NCBI RefSeq assembly: GCF_003852705.1
Contig: NZ_REFA01000001.1
Coordinates: forward strand, 239,952 to 303,951
Origin: Amniculibacterium aquaticum
GTDB lineage: Bacteria; Bacteroidota; Bacteroidia; Flavobacteriales; Weeksellaceae
DNA: 64,000 bases
Direction: 5' to 3'
Under the pieces are notes generated by a model. The model saw only the letters and a program-made list of their open reading frames with translations, was not told the origin of the DNA and did no database searches. Below are positions 51,706 through 60,157 of the stretch, one piece after another. The position numbers and the translations under genes were made by a program. How positions within the stretch are numbered: position 1 is the stretch's first letter; each line of letters opens with the position of its first letter.

Positions 51706-54471
51706 CTATTTTTTACCTCCAAATTTATTAAGCTTCATGCTCAACGAAAACATGATGTATCGTTTTAGGATAAGGTCTTCGCGATCTTCGATGTAGGTTG
51801 AGTTTATGCTTCTGCTTACACTTTGGTTTTGGTTCAGTACATCATAAACCTTCACTTTGGCGGTGAGTTGTTTGTTAAAAAATAAATATCCAATACTGGT
51901 GTTCCAAAAATAAAAATCCTTTTTATATCCGGGTTGGGTGATCGAATTGGTGTTGTATTCAAAATCATTTCCGATGACCAGATTGGATTTGAAAAAATAA
52001 TTGGTCAGCTCCAATTTGAATTGATTGTACGATACTTCGGACTGATCTATGACATAATTGTCGTATTTGGAAGTGGTATAATTCAAAGAGTAAGAAGGTT
52101 TGATGGTGAAACGGTCTTTTTCTTCAAAACTAAAATTAATCCCCGGCGAAAGGGTGTATAGGTTGCTGGTGTACGAATTTCCGTTGATAAAACCTTTGCT
52201 GTAACTGTACGATTGGGAAGTCCTTGGCGAGATGGTCAATTTACTTTTGTTGTCGTTCCATTTAAAAGTTTTGGAATAACCAAAAGACAATCGTACCGAT
52301 TTGTTTCCCGAGATATTGGTGTAGGTGCTGTGTTGCTTGCCGGAGTCATCGATGGTACTGAAATAAGCAACGGCATTGTTGCTGTAGTTGAAGCCCGAAG
52401 AGATGTAAAAATTTGTCCCTTTTTGGATGTTGTTTTTACTAAAATAGACATTGGTGTAGTTGCTCCAAGTGTTTTTTAAATCCGGATTTCCAACATAGGA
52501 AACGAGCGGATTGGAAGTGTTCGTAAATGTGGAAAGCTGACTGGCCGATGGCGTGTAAAACGAATTGTTATTGTTGATGCTTAATCTTGAGGTTTCGTTG
52601 AATTTATATTGCATCCCAAAATAAGAACTCGGATTGAAAAAAGTTCTCTCCAAGCTGAATTTCTCATTCTGATATTCGCTTTCAATATTCATTTTATCAA
52701 TGTTGAAATCCAAGCCCATCCAAAGGTTGAGTTTCTTTTTGTTGATGTTCAGGCTAACATTCGGGTCTATGCTGCTGGTTCTTTTCGACATAAAATTGGA
52801 CAATGCCGAATTGAAAATAGAATAAGTCCCAGTAGCAGCATCAAAATCATGAACTCTGGCATCTTGATTGTTACGGTCACGACTATAATCCAAAGCGATA
52901 TCTAAAGATACAGAATCTGTGATGGGCTCTGTGTAGGAGATGCCCAAACCGTAGCTGTAGCCGTTGTCTTTATTTTTGGTTTGTTGGTTTCTATTGTCGT
53001 TGGATCCAGAACCTTGGAAAAATTCGGTTTCGGAAATACTCAAATTGTCGCTGTTTCTTTGGTTGATGTTGGTATTGGCATCCAAACTAAAGCTTCGACC
53101 TTTTTTCTTGAATTTTCTGGTGATATAGATGTTGTTGTTGAAGCTGTTGTTCAACGATTCGCTGTTGGAATACGATAAATTGTTGTTGAGTAAAACTCCA
53201 TTTTTTCTGGTAGAAGACAAGTTCTTACTGATGCTCTTGGAAAAAGAAGTACTGAAAGCCGGAGAAATATAAATGCTGGTTAAGGTGTCGGGTTTCACAA
53301 CAATCGATTGGTCAAAAGACAATTGACGACTGTCGCTGTTGCCCTCGTTTTCCGATTGTGTATTCAGGGTATAATCCGTCAGAAGCGTTGTTCGGTTTAC
53401 TTTGGATCGGGTTTCGCTATCTCCATTTTTTACCATAACGCTCATCGTTTCCAAATCGACCTTTTTTCCAAATTGATCCGAGTAATTTACACCTAAAACC
53501 GATGATTTTTGAATGCCTTTTTTAGCACCGCTGGATGAGGAATAGTACCTGCTACCTCCGCTATAAGATACATTTCCACCTTGCAACATCCACGCATTTC
53601 TGCCACTGCCCATGCTGTCGAAAATTTCGTCGTTGGAAAACCCCTCGGAGTTGATGTTGTTGGCAGATGATAACAGGCTGACCTTGCTGTCTTTGTTGAA
53701 ATAACTGGTCAAAAGGCTTCCTTCATACCGTTGGTCCGAGCCGTAACCTAAATTGACTCTTCCCAAGAAACCTTTGTTTTTCTTTTCGTCGATGTTGAAG
53801 TTGATGGTGGCATTTTCGGATTTTGCAGTTTTGCCGGACAGCTCTTCTTCCTTGGTTTTTGTCGTGGTGAACTGTATGTTCTTGATGAGGTCAGCCGTCA
53901 GGTTTTTCAAAGCAATTTTTCCGTCTTTGTCAAAAAAAGGCTTTCCGTTTACCAAAATTTTGTCCACCTCTTTTCCGTTGATGGTGATTTTGCCATCGTT
54001 GTCCATCTCAACTCCAGGGATGCCTTTCAGGAGCTCTTCTATCTTGGCATCGGGTCTTACTTTTATTGCTGATGCTTTGAATTCTATGGTGTCTTTTTTT
54101 ATTTTTATGGGAGCTGCTGTAATTTTTACTTCATCAATTTTAGACTCCAAATTTCTCTGTAAAATGAGGGTGCCCATTTCTACATCTTTATCGATGTTTT
54201 TAAATTCTTTAGAAAAAATAGCATATTTAGGATGGTCTATTTTCAAAAGACTGGCTTCATTCAAGTTGGAAATTTTTAGTTTGAAACCTCCTTCTTTACC
54301 CGAACTGGTGTAGTTGATGATGGACGAATCTTTCTGTTTTAAAAGGTAAACGGTAGCATTTTCTAAAGGAAGTTGTTCTGGGTTGATAATTTTTCCATTA
54401 ATGACATGGTTTTGACTAAAAATTAATAGATTTCCTAATAAGAATGCAAAAACTGCAAGTATTTTTTTCAT
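51706..54471 (-). CDS. Outer-membrane beta-barrel protein with N-terminal carboxypeptidase-regulatory-like domain
   Basis: 921 residues from the ATG at 54471, which precedes a signal (MKKILAVFAFLLGNLLIFSQ); 15 upstream codons in frame are rejected. Residues ~22-95 resemble a carboxypeptidase regulatory-like domain (INGKIINPEQLPLENATVYL). Next is a plug-like segment (LLKGIPGVEMDNDGKITING, VNGKPFFDKDGK), then a long barrel to FGGKK. It looks like the SusC/TonB-dependent relatives often grouped as OMP_b-brl_3. No SusD partner is adjacent, so it is not a standard glycan-uptake pair. The cargo is unknown. Confidence 0.85.
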   Translation of the reverse strand: MKKILAVFAFLLGNLLIFSQNHVINGKIINPEQLPLENATVYLLKQKDSSIINYTSSGKEGGFKLKISNLNEASLLKIDHPKYAIFSKEFKNIDKDVEMGTLILQRNLESKIDEVKITAAPIKIKKDTIEFKASAIKVRPDAKIEELLKGIPGVEMDNDGKITINGKEVDKILVNGKPFFDKDGKIALKNLTADLIKNIQFTTTKTKEEELSGKTAKSENATINFNIDEKKNKGFLGRVNLGYGSDQRYEGSLLTSYFNKDSKVSLLSSANNINSEGFSNDEIFDSMGSGRNAWMLQGGNVSYSGGSRYYSSSSGAKKGIQKSSVLGVNYSDQFGKKVDLETMSVMVKNGDSETRSKVNRTTLLTDYTLNTQSENEGNSDSRQLSFDQSIVVKPDTLTSIYISPAFSTSFSKSISKNLSSTRKNGVLLNNNLSYSNSESLNNSFNNNIYITRKFKKKGRSFSLDANTNINQRNSDNLSISETEFFQGSGSNDNRNQQTKNKDNGYSYGLGISYTEPITDSVSLDIALDYSRDRNNQDARVHDFDAATGTYSIFNSALSNFMSKRTSSIDPNVSLNINKKKLNLWMGLDFNIDKMNIESEYQNEKFSLERTFFNPSSYFGMQYKFNETSRLSINNNNSFYTPSASQLSTFTNTSNPLVSYVGNPDLKNTWSNYTNVYFSKNNIQKGTNFYISSGFNYSNNAVAYFSTIDDSGKQHSTYTNISGNKSVRLSFGYSKTFKWNDNKSKLTISPRTSQSYSYSKGFINGNSYTSNLYTLSPGINFSFEEKDRFTIKPSYSLNYTTSKYDNYVIDQSEVSYNQFKLELTNYFFKSNLVIGNDFEYNTNSITQPGYKKDFYFWNTSIGYLFFNKQLTAKVKVYDVLNQNQSVSRSINSTYIEDREDLILKRYIMFSLSMKLNKFGGKK

Positions 54472-54496
54472 AATTTCATTTTCAACCTTGCGAAGA

Positions 54497-54531
54497 TAAA
54501 AAAAACACTCGTTCAAAACGAGTGTTTGGTA
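54497..54531 (-). terminator. Terminator of the BON-domain operon
   Basis: Read on the minus strand, AACACTCGTT / AACGAGTGTT stem followed by T8; it lies between the BON/SH3 gene and the OMP gene. Confidence 0.8.
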
Positions 54532-54554
54532 TTGTAATCTTATTTTATTTAAAA

Positions 54555-54974
54555 CTAAGCTTGCAAGTATCTAGAATAGGCATAACCTTCTACACCGTCT
54601 TCATTTTTAACTTTCCACCATTCGGAATTGGTTTGTTCTACCAATGTTACTTGACCGTTGTGGGCAGCTTTTCCAACAACAGCAGCTTCTGTGGACGGTT
54701 CTTGTCTTAGGTTTAGGTTAGACGACTCCGTGATTACTTTTAGCGCAGCTCCAGCAACCAATCCTACCACCTGAACATTGATGTTGATGTCCGATGCGGA
54801 ATAAGAAGCGTCGATAGCGCCCAAAGCATTCCATACGGCGTCTTTACCGGCAGTATCACTTGCGTTTCCCGAGATATAAAGGATGCCATCTTGTTCGATA
54901 ACTTGTAGTTCGGAGATTCCAGCGCCTTGTGCTGCACTCACTACACCTGCATATTTATCTTGTAATATTCCCAT
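54555..54974 (-). CDS. BON-like plus SH3-domain protein without signal peptide
   Basis: 139 residues. Residues 1-70 form a BON-like fold (ELQVIEQDGILYISGNASDTAGKDAVWNAL), and 76-139 an SH3b domain (LNLRQEPSTEAAVVGKA, GEWWKVK-like SEWWKVKNEDGVEGYAYSRYL). There is no signal peptide. The architecture resembles the E. coli potassium-binding Kbp/YgaU (BON + LysM), with SH3b replacing LysM. It begins 7 bases after the BON lipoprotein gene. Confidence 0.8.
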   Translation of the reverse strand: MGILQDKYAGVVSAAQGAGISELQVIEQDGILYISGNASDTAGKDAVWNALGAIDASYSASDININVQVVGLVAGAALKVITESSNLNLRQEPSTEAAVVGKAAHNGQVTLVEQTNSEWWKVKNEDGVEGYAYSRYLQA

Positions 54975-54981
54975 GGCTCAA

Positions 54982-55467
54982 TTATTTTACAGTGTAATTA
55001 AAGTTAACTTTTCCTACTTTCAAAGCATCAACAGATTCTTTGATTTTTCTTGCTTGAGTTTGGGAAACATCTCCTGTCAAGGTTAGTTCTCCGTTCACAA
55101 CATCCACTTTTACAGAAGGAAAGTCTTTCAATGCATCTGTGATTTTTTTTGTGATGGCCGGGTCAATTGCAGAAGCGGTTTCAACCACGGTTTGTACAGC
55201 TGCTTTTACAGAAGCCATATCCATAACATCTTTTACTCCGGTAACTTTTTTTAGTGCATCAATTGCTGCTTGCTTGTCAGCATCAGACGCAAACTCTCCA
55301 CTAAGGTGGGCAACGCCGTCTTTTACTTCAACTGAAGTCCCTGCATAAGAGGTTAGTGCAGTTGTAGCTGCTTTGGAAAGATCCGCGTCGGAAATTGTTT
55401 TTTTACAAGAAATAGAGCCGAAAGAAATAGCGATTGCTAAAACGGCCATGCTAAATGATTTTTTCAT
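54982..55467 (-). CDS. BON-domain lipoprotein
   Basis: 161 residues. Signal with lipobox GSISCKK. Two BON repeats (~25-95 and 98-160): SVEVKDGVAHLSGEFASDADKQ and SVKVDVVNGELTLTGDVSQ carry the alternating V-x-V...L-x-G pattern. BON domains bind phospholipid, as in OsmY and DolP, and protect the envelope. It starts an operon with the BON/SH3 gene. A TATCTTTG box lies at 55497-55504. Confidence 0.87.
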   Translation of the reverse strand: MKKSFSMAVLAIAISFGSISCKKTISDADLSKAATTALTSYAGTSVEVKDGVAHLSGEFASDADKQAAIDALKKVTGVKDVMDMASVKAAVQTVVETASAIDPAITKKITDALKDFPSVKVDVVNGELTLTGDVSQTQARKIKESVDALKVGKVNFNYTVK

Positions 55468-55566
55468 AAGTGTATTCTATTTAATTAATAACCAAACAAA
55501 GATATACTTTTTTTGGAATTGTGTATTTAAAAACTGAAAATTTTATTAAAAATATATTTTTCACAC

Positions 55567-55601
55567 AAAAGCACCAATTTAAAAACTAAATTGGTGCTTT
55601 T
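55567..55601 (-). terminator. Long hairpin downstream of agmatinase
   Basis: Perfect 15-base stem AAAAGCACCAATTTA / TAAATTGGTGCTTTT with a 5-base loop, between the BON operon and speB. Confidence 0.7.
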
Positions 55602-55629
55602 GTAAAATGGAATTTAAAGAAATTATTAA

Positions 55630-55664
55630 CCTCTAACTTCTAATCTCTAACTTCTAACCTCTAT
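55630..55664. repeat. Short tandem repeat at the agmatinase 3' end
   Basis: CTCTAACTTCTAA occurs twice in tandem with partial copies on each side, running into the last three codons of the agmatinase gene. Confidence 0.6.
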
Positions 55665-56508
55665 TGATGTGGTAGTAAGCCAACATTTTATAATACAATT
55701 TCGCTGCGAGGAAAGCCGTAGGTTTGCTGTACGGCGAGTCCATCAGTTCTACAATATCAAAGGCGACCACATTGCATTTTTCAAACACTTTTCTTAGCAG
55801 TTCCAAAGTCGGATACCACTGCAATCCGCCCGGTTCCGGCGTTCCTGTTGATGGAGCAATGGACGGGTCAAAGGCATCTAGGTCGATGGTGATGTACACA
55901 TTGCCCGAAACTTTTTCCAAAACATCGTTGATCCAGTTTTCGTTGTGGGCAATTTCGTGCGCCCAGAAACATTGTCCTTTTGGCACATACTGCATCTCTT
56001 CGATGTCGCAAGAACGAATTCCCACCTGTACCAAATTCAGTTTCTGCGAAGCTTCGTACACCGCACAAGCGTGGTTAGAAGTCGATCCGTGGAAATCCGG
56101 TCTCAGATCGGTATGCGCATCCAATTGCAAAACGGTAAGGTCAGGATATTTCTCGCCCAGAGCACGGATAGAGCCAATGGAAACCGAGTGTTCGCCACCA
56201 AAAAGGGTGAACAATTTGTCCGACTTCCCCACCAATTCTTTTGTCTTTTGGTACACGGCTTCCGTCATGGCTTCAGGAGTGGTGTTTTCACTGACTTCTC
56301 CAGCCAAGAAAACCCCTTCCAAATACGGCTCGGTACCGGTTTCTATGTCGTACAATTCCATATTTTCCGAAGCGTCCAAAAACAGTTCAGGACCTTTGTC
56401 GGCACCTTTGCCCCAAGTCGAAGTCCCGTCGTAAGGCACGGTAACTAGGGTTACTTTAGAGTTTTCATAAGTGGCATTTTCCTCAGGAATGGCTGCGTAA
56501 GTTTTCAT
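55654..56508 (-). CDS. speB: Agmatinase
   Basis: 284 residues, ureohydrolase family. GGEHS, QLDAHTD and ITIDLDAFDP with STGTPEPGG provide the two-manganese site, all ligands present. It hydrolyses agmatine to putrescine and urea and completes the route started by the arginine decarboxylase at 39355. Arginase cannot be excluded by eye, but the pairing and the ELMD segment favour agmatinase. A TATATTTG box is at 56542-56549. The structured repeat lies further upstream. Confidence 0.9.
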   Translation of the reverse strand: MKTYAAIPEENATYENSKVTLVTVPYDGTSTWGKGADKGPELFLDASENMELYDIETGTEPYLEGVFLAGEVSENTTPEAMTEAVYQKTKELVGKSDKLFTLFGGEHSVSIGSIRALGEKYPDLTVLQLDAHTDLRPDFHGSTSNHACAVYEASQKLNLVQVGIRSCDIEEMQYVPKGQCFWAHEIAHNENWINDVLEKVSGNVYITIDLDAFDPSIAPSTGTPEPGGLQWYPTLELLRKVFEKCNVVAFDIVELMDSPYSKPTAFLAAKLYYKMLAYYHINRG

Positions 56509-56568
56509 ATTTTTAAGTATTTATTCAAAAATTTAACAGCGCAAATATACAATTTATAAGTTTTTCTT

Positions 56569-56649
56569 GGGGCAGCTTATCCATCTTCCGCTCCCACTCT
56601 TTTGCTTGTCGTACCTCCTCGCAAAAGGAGTTCCGCTCAAGCTGGGCTG
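56569..56649 (-). ncRNA. Flavo-1-like structured intergenic element, copy B
   Basis: Minus-strand copy of the element at 21759-21840: AGCCCAG, GAGCGG, TCCTTTTGC, then GCAAAAGA and AGCGGA. CTTTTGC/GCAAAAG pair (56605-56599 with 56627-56621), enclosing a 15-base loop. It lies about 20 bases upstream of the speB promoter box, so it is outside that transcript. Confidence 0.5.
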
Positions 56650-57033
56650 CGGTAGTAGAGTCCTTAAGAAATAAACAAGTTGATTTTATTGACTTTGGAG
56701 GTTAGGATGTTTTTATCATATAGAGTTATATAGGCTGTTCAATAAGTTTTCATAGGAAATAAAATTTTTACGATGCTCACTCTTTTTATTCGTTGATTTT
56801 TTGTCGACTTCAAATAATAATTTCTATGAGAATCTATGTGGTTAAGGTAAAAACAAAAGAAGTCACATTGTGGTTAGAGAACTTTACAACAAAGTTCAAA
56901 ATGAAGGCGAAAGGTTACGAGAGTTTTTATTGATATTGTGTTAAAGTATGTTAAATTTTTAAGATATATTCGTGAAAATTTGCATAGTTTTAGTTTTAGT
57001 TTTATCTCATTAACAATAAAAAATAAAAAAGTT
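56650..57033. other. AT-rich gene-poor stretch upstream of the frameshifted lipoprotein
   Basis: No ORF here has support. A 36-codon frame (from 56825) is short and unconvincing. The stretch is part of the AT-rich patch that runs to about 58000. Confidence 0.5.
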
Positions 57034-57216
57034 ATGAGAAAAATCATCAATTTTTCACTCTTAGTGATGTCATTTGTAAGTGTATTGAATTGTTCAAGAG
57101 AACATTTTGAAATGAATTTACAAAAAAGTGAAAATGGGAAAAAGGAATCAACTTCAAAATTTTCAAATGAAGATCGAAGGAATTATTTTTCAAAAGAAGC
57201 AATTATCAATTATTAA
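57034..57216 (+). pseudogene. N-terminal part of a frameshifted lipoprotein gene
   Basis: 60 residues from the ATG at 57034. A signal with the lipobox SVLNCSRE, then a short charged region ending SKEAIINY and a stop. The next ORF (57128-57694), in another frame, begins a plausible continuation: from about 57205, VDKYTRQKSAYEIENV follows naturally from IINY. A one- or two-base indel between 57190 and 57216 would join them. It may be a true pseudogene, a sequencing error or programmed frameshifting. An upstream extension to 56938 is rejected because the lipoprotein signal starts at 57034. Confidence 0.6.
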
Positions 57217-57694
57217 AGTAGATAAGTATACAAGACAAAAGAGTGCTTATGAAATAGAAAATGTTTCAGAAGTAAATTTAGAGGAATTAGAAACTAATAA
57301 TCCAGACTATGAATTTCATACAATGAAATTTGTTTTATATAGTACTGGTGATATGCAGGTTTTTAATAATGAAAATGATTTTATTAATTATGTAAAAGAT
57401 AATTCGACTAGTGCAAATGTAGTGATGGAGTTTTATCTTGATGGATATAAGATAAATGATGTTGTGGTTACTAATGGTGAATTTTTAAGTTTTTCTCAGT
57501 TAAATTCTACTCCACCAGTAAAATACCCGTGTACCTACCAAGGTATTAGAAAATGTGTTGATGAAGGGATTCATAGCCAGAATTGGTTTCAAATGATAAA
57601 ATGCATTTCGGAGGGAGTTGGGTGTGTTCTAGATTGGTATATTAACTGTACAATAGATAATTGTCCTACAAAAGTAAAAACAGTAATACAATGA
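57128..57694 (+). CDS. Cysteine-rich hypothetical protein, likely C-terminal part of the frameshifted lipoprotein
   Basis: 188 residues as an ORF, but the first ~28 residues overlap the lipoprotein gene in another frame and are probably not translated as such. The rest has an acidic domain (VSEVNLEELETNNPDYEFHT) and a C-terminal region with six cysteines (YPCTYQGIRKC, IKCISEGVGC, INCTIDNC), suggesting disulfides. I know no family. The stop overlaps the next ATG (ATGA). The region is very AT-rich: bases 57361-57420 hold only 11 G/C in 60. Confidence 0.6.
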   Translation: MKMGKRNQLQNFQMKIEGIIFQKKQLSIIKVDKYTRQKSAYEIENVSEVNLEELETNNPDYEFHTMKFVLYSTGDMQVFNNENDFINYVKDNSTSANVVMEFYLDGYKINDVVVTNGEFLSFSQLNSTPPVKYPCTYQGIRKCVDEGIHSQNWFQMIKCISEGVGCVLDWYINCTIDNCPTKVKTVIQ

Positions 57695-57960
57695 AATTAA
57701 ATGTAAGTGCGTTAAGGGTTAAGCTCCCACATTTTTGGTTGTTTTTTGTAGCCTATATTTTATTAAATGTCATCATGCGACAGTTTAATCAAAGAGAAGT
57801 TATTACAGAAATGACTTATATGATTTATACAATAATAAGTTTTGTTATATTAATCATATTGGGATATAAAAGAGTACAAGATGCAGGGTATTCTGGTTTT
57901 TTATTTCTTATCCCATTCCTAAATCTTATTTTGGCAGGTATGCCCTCCAAGAAAGATTAA
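57691..57960 (+). CDS. Small DUF805-like membrane protein
   Basis: 89 residues from the ATG at 57691, coupled to the preceding stop. Two or three hydrophobic segments (~13-30, 44-60, 68-82). GYKRVQDAGYSGFLFLIPFLNLIL resembles the end of DUF805 proteins (R-x-x-D-x-G-x-S...P-x-x-N), but the N-terminal part is short. The function is unknown. It ends at a terminator. Confidence 0.65.
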   Translation: MKLNVSALRVKLPHFWLFFVAYILLNVIMRQFNQREVITEMTYMIYTIISFVILIILGYKRVQDAGYSGFLFLIPFLNLILAGMPSKKD

Positions 57961-57963
57961 AAT

Positions 57964-57996
57964 TGAAATCTCCTTGCACAGCTTGGAGATTTTATT
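57964..57996 (+). terminator. Terminator after the small membrane protein gene
   Basis: AAATCTCC / GGAGATTT stem with a 10-base loop followed by T-rich sequence. Confidence 0.7.
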
Positions 57997-58067
57997 TTTT
58001 TTGGGAAAGATTACATTAAAAATTATTTTCCCTAATTTCGTAATCAAAATTCAAAAAAACAATTGCT

Positions 58068-59420
58068 ATGGAAAAATTGAAACTGTCGATGCTGTTATTA
58101 ATCTTCTCCATCTTGGGATTTGCACAAGATTTTGTCGGTTCTTGGAAGGGAAATCTCGAAGTCATGGGACAACAGCTCCCTTTGGTTTTTAATATTTCCA
58201 AAACGCCTCAAGGATATTCATCAACCATAGACTCGCCCATGCAAGGAGCCGTGGGGATCCCTGTGGATAAAACAGAAGTGGTTTCCGGTGAAATTATCCT
58301 GACCCAATCTGCCATGAATGCAAAATTCAACGGAAAAATAACAGATGGAAAACTGAACGGAACCTTCTCGCAAAACGGGATGCAGCTGCCTCTCGTACTT
58401 GCCAAAACCGATAAAAATGATCTGGGACTTCACCGACCACAAAGTCCAAAACCTCCCTTCGATTATCTGCAGGAAGAGGTCATCATAAAAAACAATAAAC
58501 AAGGAAATGCATTAGCGGGGACTTTGGTTTTACCAAAGAATTTTAATAAGAAATCACCGGTTTTGGTGCTGATCACCGGATCTGGAGCCCAAAATAGAAA
58601 CGAAGAATTGTTCGGTCACCAACCGTTTTTGGTGATCGCCGATGATTTTGCAAAAAAAGGAATCGCTACTTTGAGAATGGACGATAGAGGTGTAGGCGGT
58701 TCGGAAAAAGGAAAAGAAAACCCGACTTCTGCAGATTTTGCAACCGACATCGATGCCGCTGTTGAGTTTCTGAAAAGTAAAGGTTATCAAAATATTGGAC
58801 TTCTCGGTCACTCTGAAGGCGGAATGATCGCTCCAATTGTGGCTTCGCAAAATAAAAATGTAAAATTCATGGTCTTGCTTGCCGCTCCCGGAGAGCCGAT
58901 AAAAAATCTGATGATCCAACAAAACGAAATGATCGGAAAAGCAGCCGGGATGAGCGAAACTCAATTGGAAAAAGCCAAAGAAATCAACGCGAAGATTTAT
59001 GATTTTGTCATCAATTACAACGGAAAAGATTTGGAAAACGATTTGAAAAATCAAGTGTTAAAATCTCAAGGGCTATCGGGCGAAGCGTTGGATGCCAATG
59101 CCGAGCAACTCGCCAATCCGTGGATGGTGTATTTTCTGAAATTCAATCCGGAGGATTACTTGTCCAAAATAAAAATTCCCACTTTTGCACTGAACGGAAG
59201 CTTGGATATGCAAGTTTCGGCAAAAGAAAATTTGGAAGGTATAAAAAAATCCTTGGCCAAAGCGGGAAATAAAAACTATAAAACAGAAGAATTCAAGGGT
59301 CTAAATCATCTTTTTCAAACTGCAAAAACGGGAAACCCCAACGAGTACGGACAAATCGAAGAAACGATGGCGCCGCAAGTTCTTGGTGCAATTTCAACTT
59401 GGCTATTGGGTTTGAAATAA
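58068..59420 (+). CDS. Secreted alpha/beta hydrolase (serine aminopeptidase/lipase-like)
   Basis: 450 residues. A signal (residues 1-19) is followed by a ~110-residue beta-rich N-terminal domain (FVGSWKGNLEVMGQQLPLVF) found in this family. The hydrolase domain has DDRGVGGSEKG, the nucleophile GHSEGG (oxyanion HG-type LITGSGAQNRNE), and a late Asp/His (LNGSLDMQV, GLNHLFQ). The substrate, probably an ester or peptide, is unknown. The N-terminal module may be a binding domain. Confidence 0.87.
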   Translation: MEKLKLSMLLLIFSILGFAQDFVGSWKGNLEVMGQQLPLVFNISKTPQGYSSTIDSPMQGAVGIPVDKTEVVSGEIILTQSAMNAKFNGKITDGKLNGTFSQNGMQLPLVLAKTDKNDLGLHRPQSPKPPFDYLQEEVIIKNNKQGNALAGTLVLPKNFNKKSPVLVLITGSGAQNRNEELFGHQPFLVIADDFAKKGIATLRMDDRGVGGSEKGKENPTSADFATDIDAAVEFLKSKGYQNIGLLGHSEGGMIAPIVASQNKNVKFMVLLAAPGEPIKNLMIQQNEMIGKAAGMSETQLEKAKEINAKIYDFVINYNGKDLENDLKNQVLKSQGLSGEALDANAEQLANPWMVYFLKFNPEDYLSKIKIPTFALNGSLDMQVSAKENLEGIKKSLAKAGNKNYKTEEFKGLNHLFQTAKTGNPNEYGQIEETMAPQVLGAISTWLLGLK

Positions 59421-59442
59421 CGGCAGAGAAACTGTACCTTTG
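59412..59442 (+). promoter_or_regulatory. Promoter of the HAD phosphatase gene
   Basis: TTG (59412-59414), 20 bases, TACCTTTG (59435-59442), 21 bases before the ATG. Confidence 0.65.
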
Positions 59443-59462
59443 CAAAAATTTAATAAAAAGCA

Positions 59463-60122
59463 ATGAATTTTAAAGCAGTTCTTTTTGATATGGATGGGGT
59501 GATTGTGGATACCGAACCTCTTCACCGTAAAGCCTATTTCAAAACTTTTGACGATTTGGGCATCCATGTTTCAGAAGAATTTTACGCCTCTTTTACAGGC
59601 AATTCGACCAAAAAAGTGTGCGAAAAATTAATTGAACGATTCGACCTTAAAGAAAGTCACGAAGAAATTACCGCCATCAAAAGAAGGTATTTCAAATATT
59701 TATTCGACCACGATGAAGAGTTTGATCTAATCCCGGGCGTGTTGGATCTGATCAAGCATTATCACGAAAACGGAGTGAAGTTGGTCTTGGCAAGTTCGGC
59801 AAGTAACAATACCATCAATTGGGTGTTCGAGCGATTTCGTCTGGATCCTTATTTTGTTGGAAAGATTTCCGGTGCCGACCTGAAAGAATCCAAACCCAAC
59901 CCGGAGATTTTCCTGAAAGCCGCCGAAATTGCTGGCGAGCCCAAAGAAAATTGCATGGTGATTGAGGATTCTACCAATGGGATTTTGGCCGCCCACAGAG
60001 CTGAAATTTTCTGTGCGGCATACAAAAGTCCACATTCTGAAAAGCAGGATTATACCCTGGCCAACATGGTGGTAGAAGACTACAAAGAATTGGAAAAACA
60101 ATTTGTAGAAACTTATTTTTAA
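59463..60122 (+). CDS. HAD-family phosphatase, beta-phosphoglucomutase-like
   Basis: 219 residues. DMDGVIVDTEP (motif I nucleophile), LASSAS (motif II), KESKPNPEIF (motif III Lys) and VIEDSTNGILAA (motif IV) are all present with an alpha-helical cap. This is the sugar-phosphate subset of the HAD family. The substrate is undetermined. Confidence 0.92.
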   Translation: MNFKAVLFDMDGVIVDTEPLHRKAYFKTFDDLGIHVSEEFYASFTGNSTKKVCEKLIERFDLKESHEEITAIKRRYFKYLFDHDEEFDLIPGVLDLIKHYHENGVKLVLASSASNNTINWVFERFRLDPYFVGKISGADLKESKPNPEIFLKAAEIAGEPKENCMVIEDSTNGILAAHRAEIFCAAYKSPHSEKQDYTLANMVVEDYKELEKQFVETYF

Positions 60123-60125
60123 TAG

Positions 60126-60156
60126 AAAAAGCCTCCTGATTTTCGGAGGCTTTTTT
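60126..60156 (+). terminator. Bidirectional terminator between the HAD gene and ppx
   Basis: AAAAGCCTCC / GGAGGCTTTT stem with an 8-base loop and T run between convergent genes. Confidence 0.88.
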
Positions 60157-60157
60157 G

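Noticed and set aside
56825..56935. 36-codon frame in the AT-rich patch
   Set aside because: Too short, no homology recognised, and composition does not distinguish it from noise.
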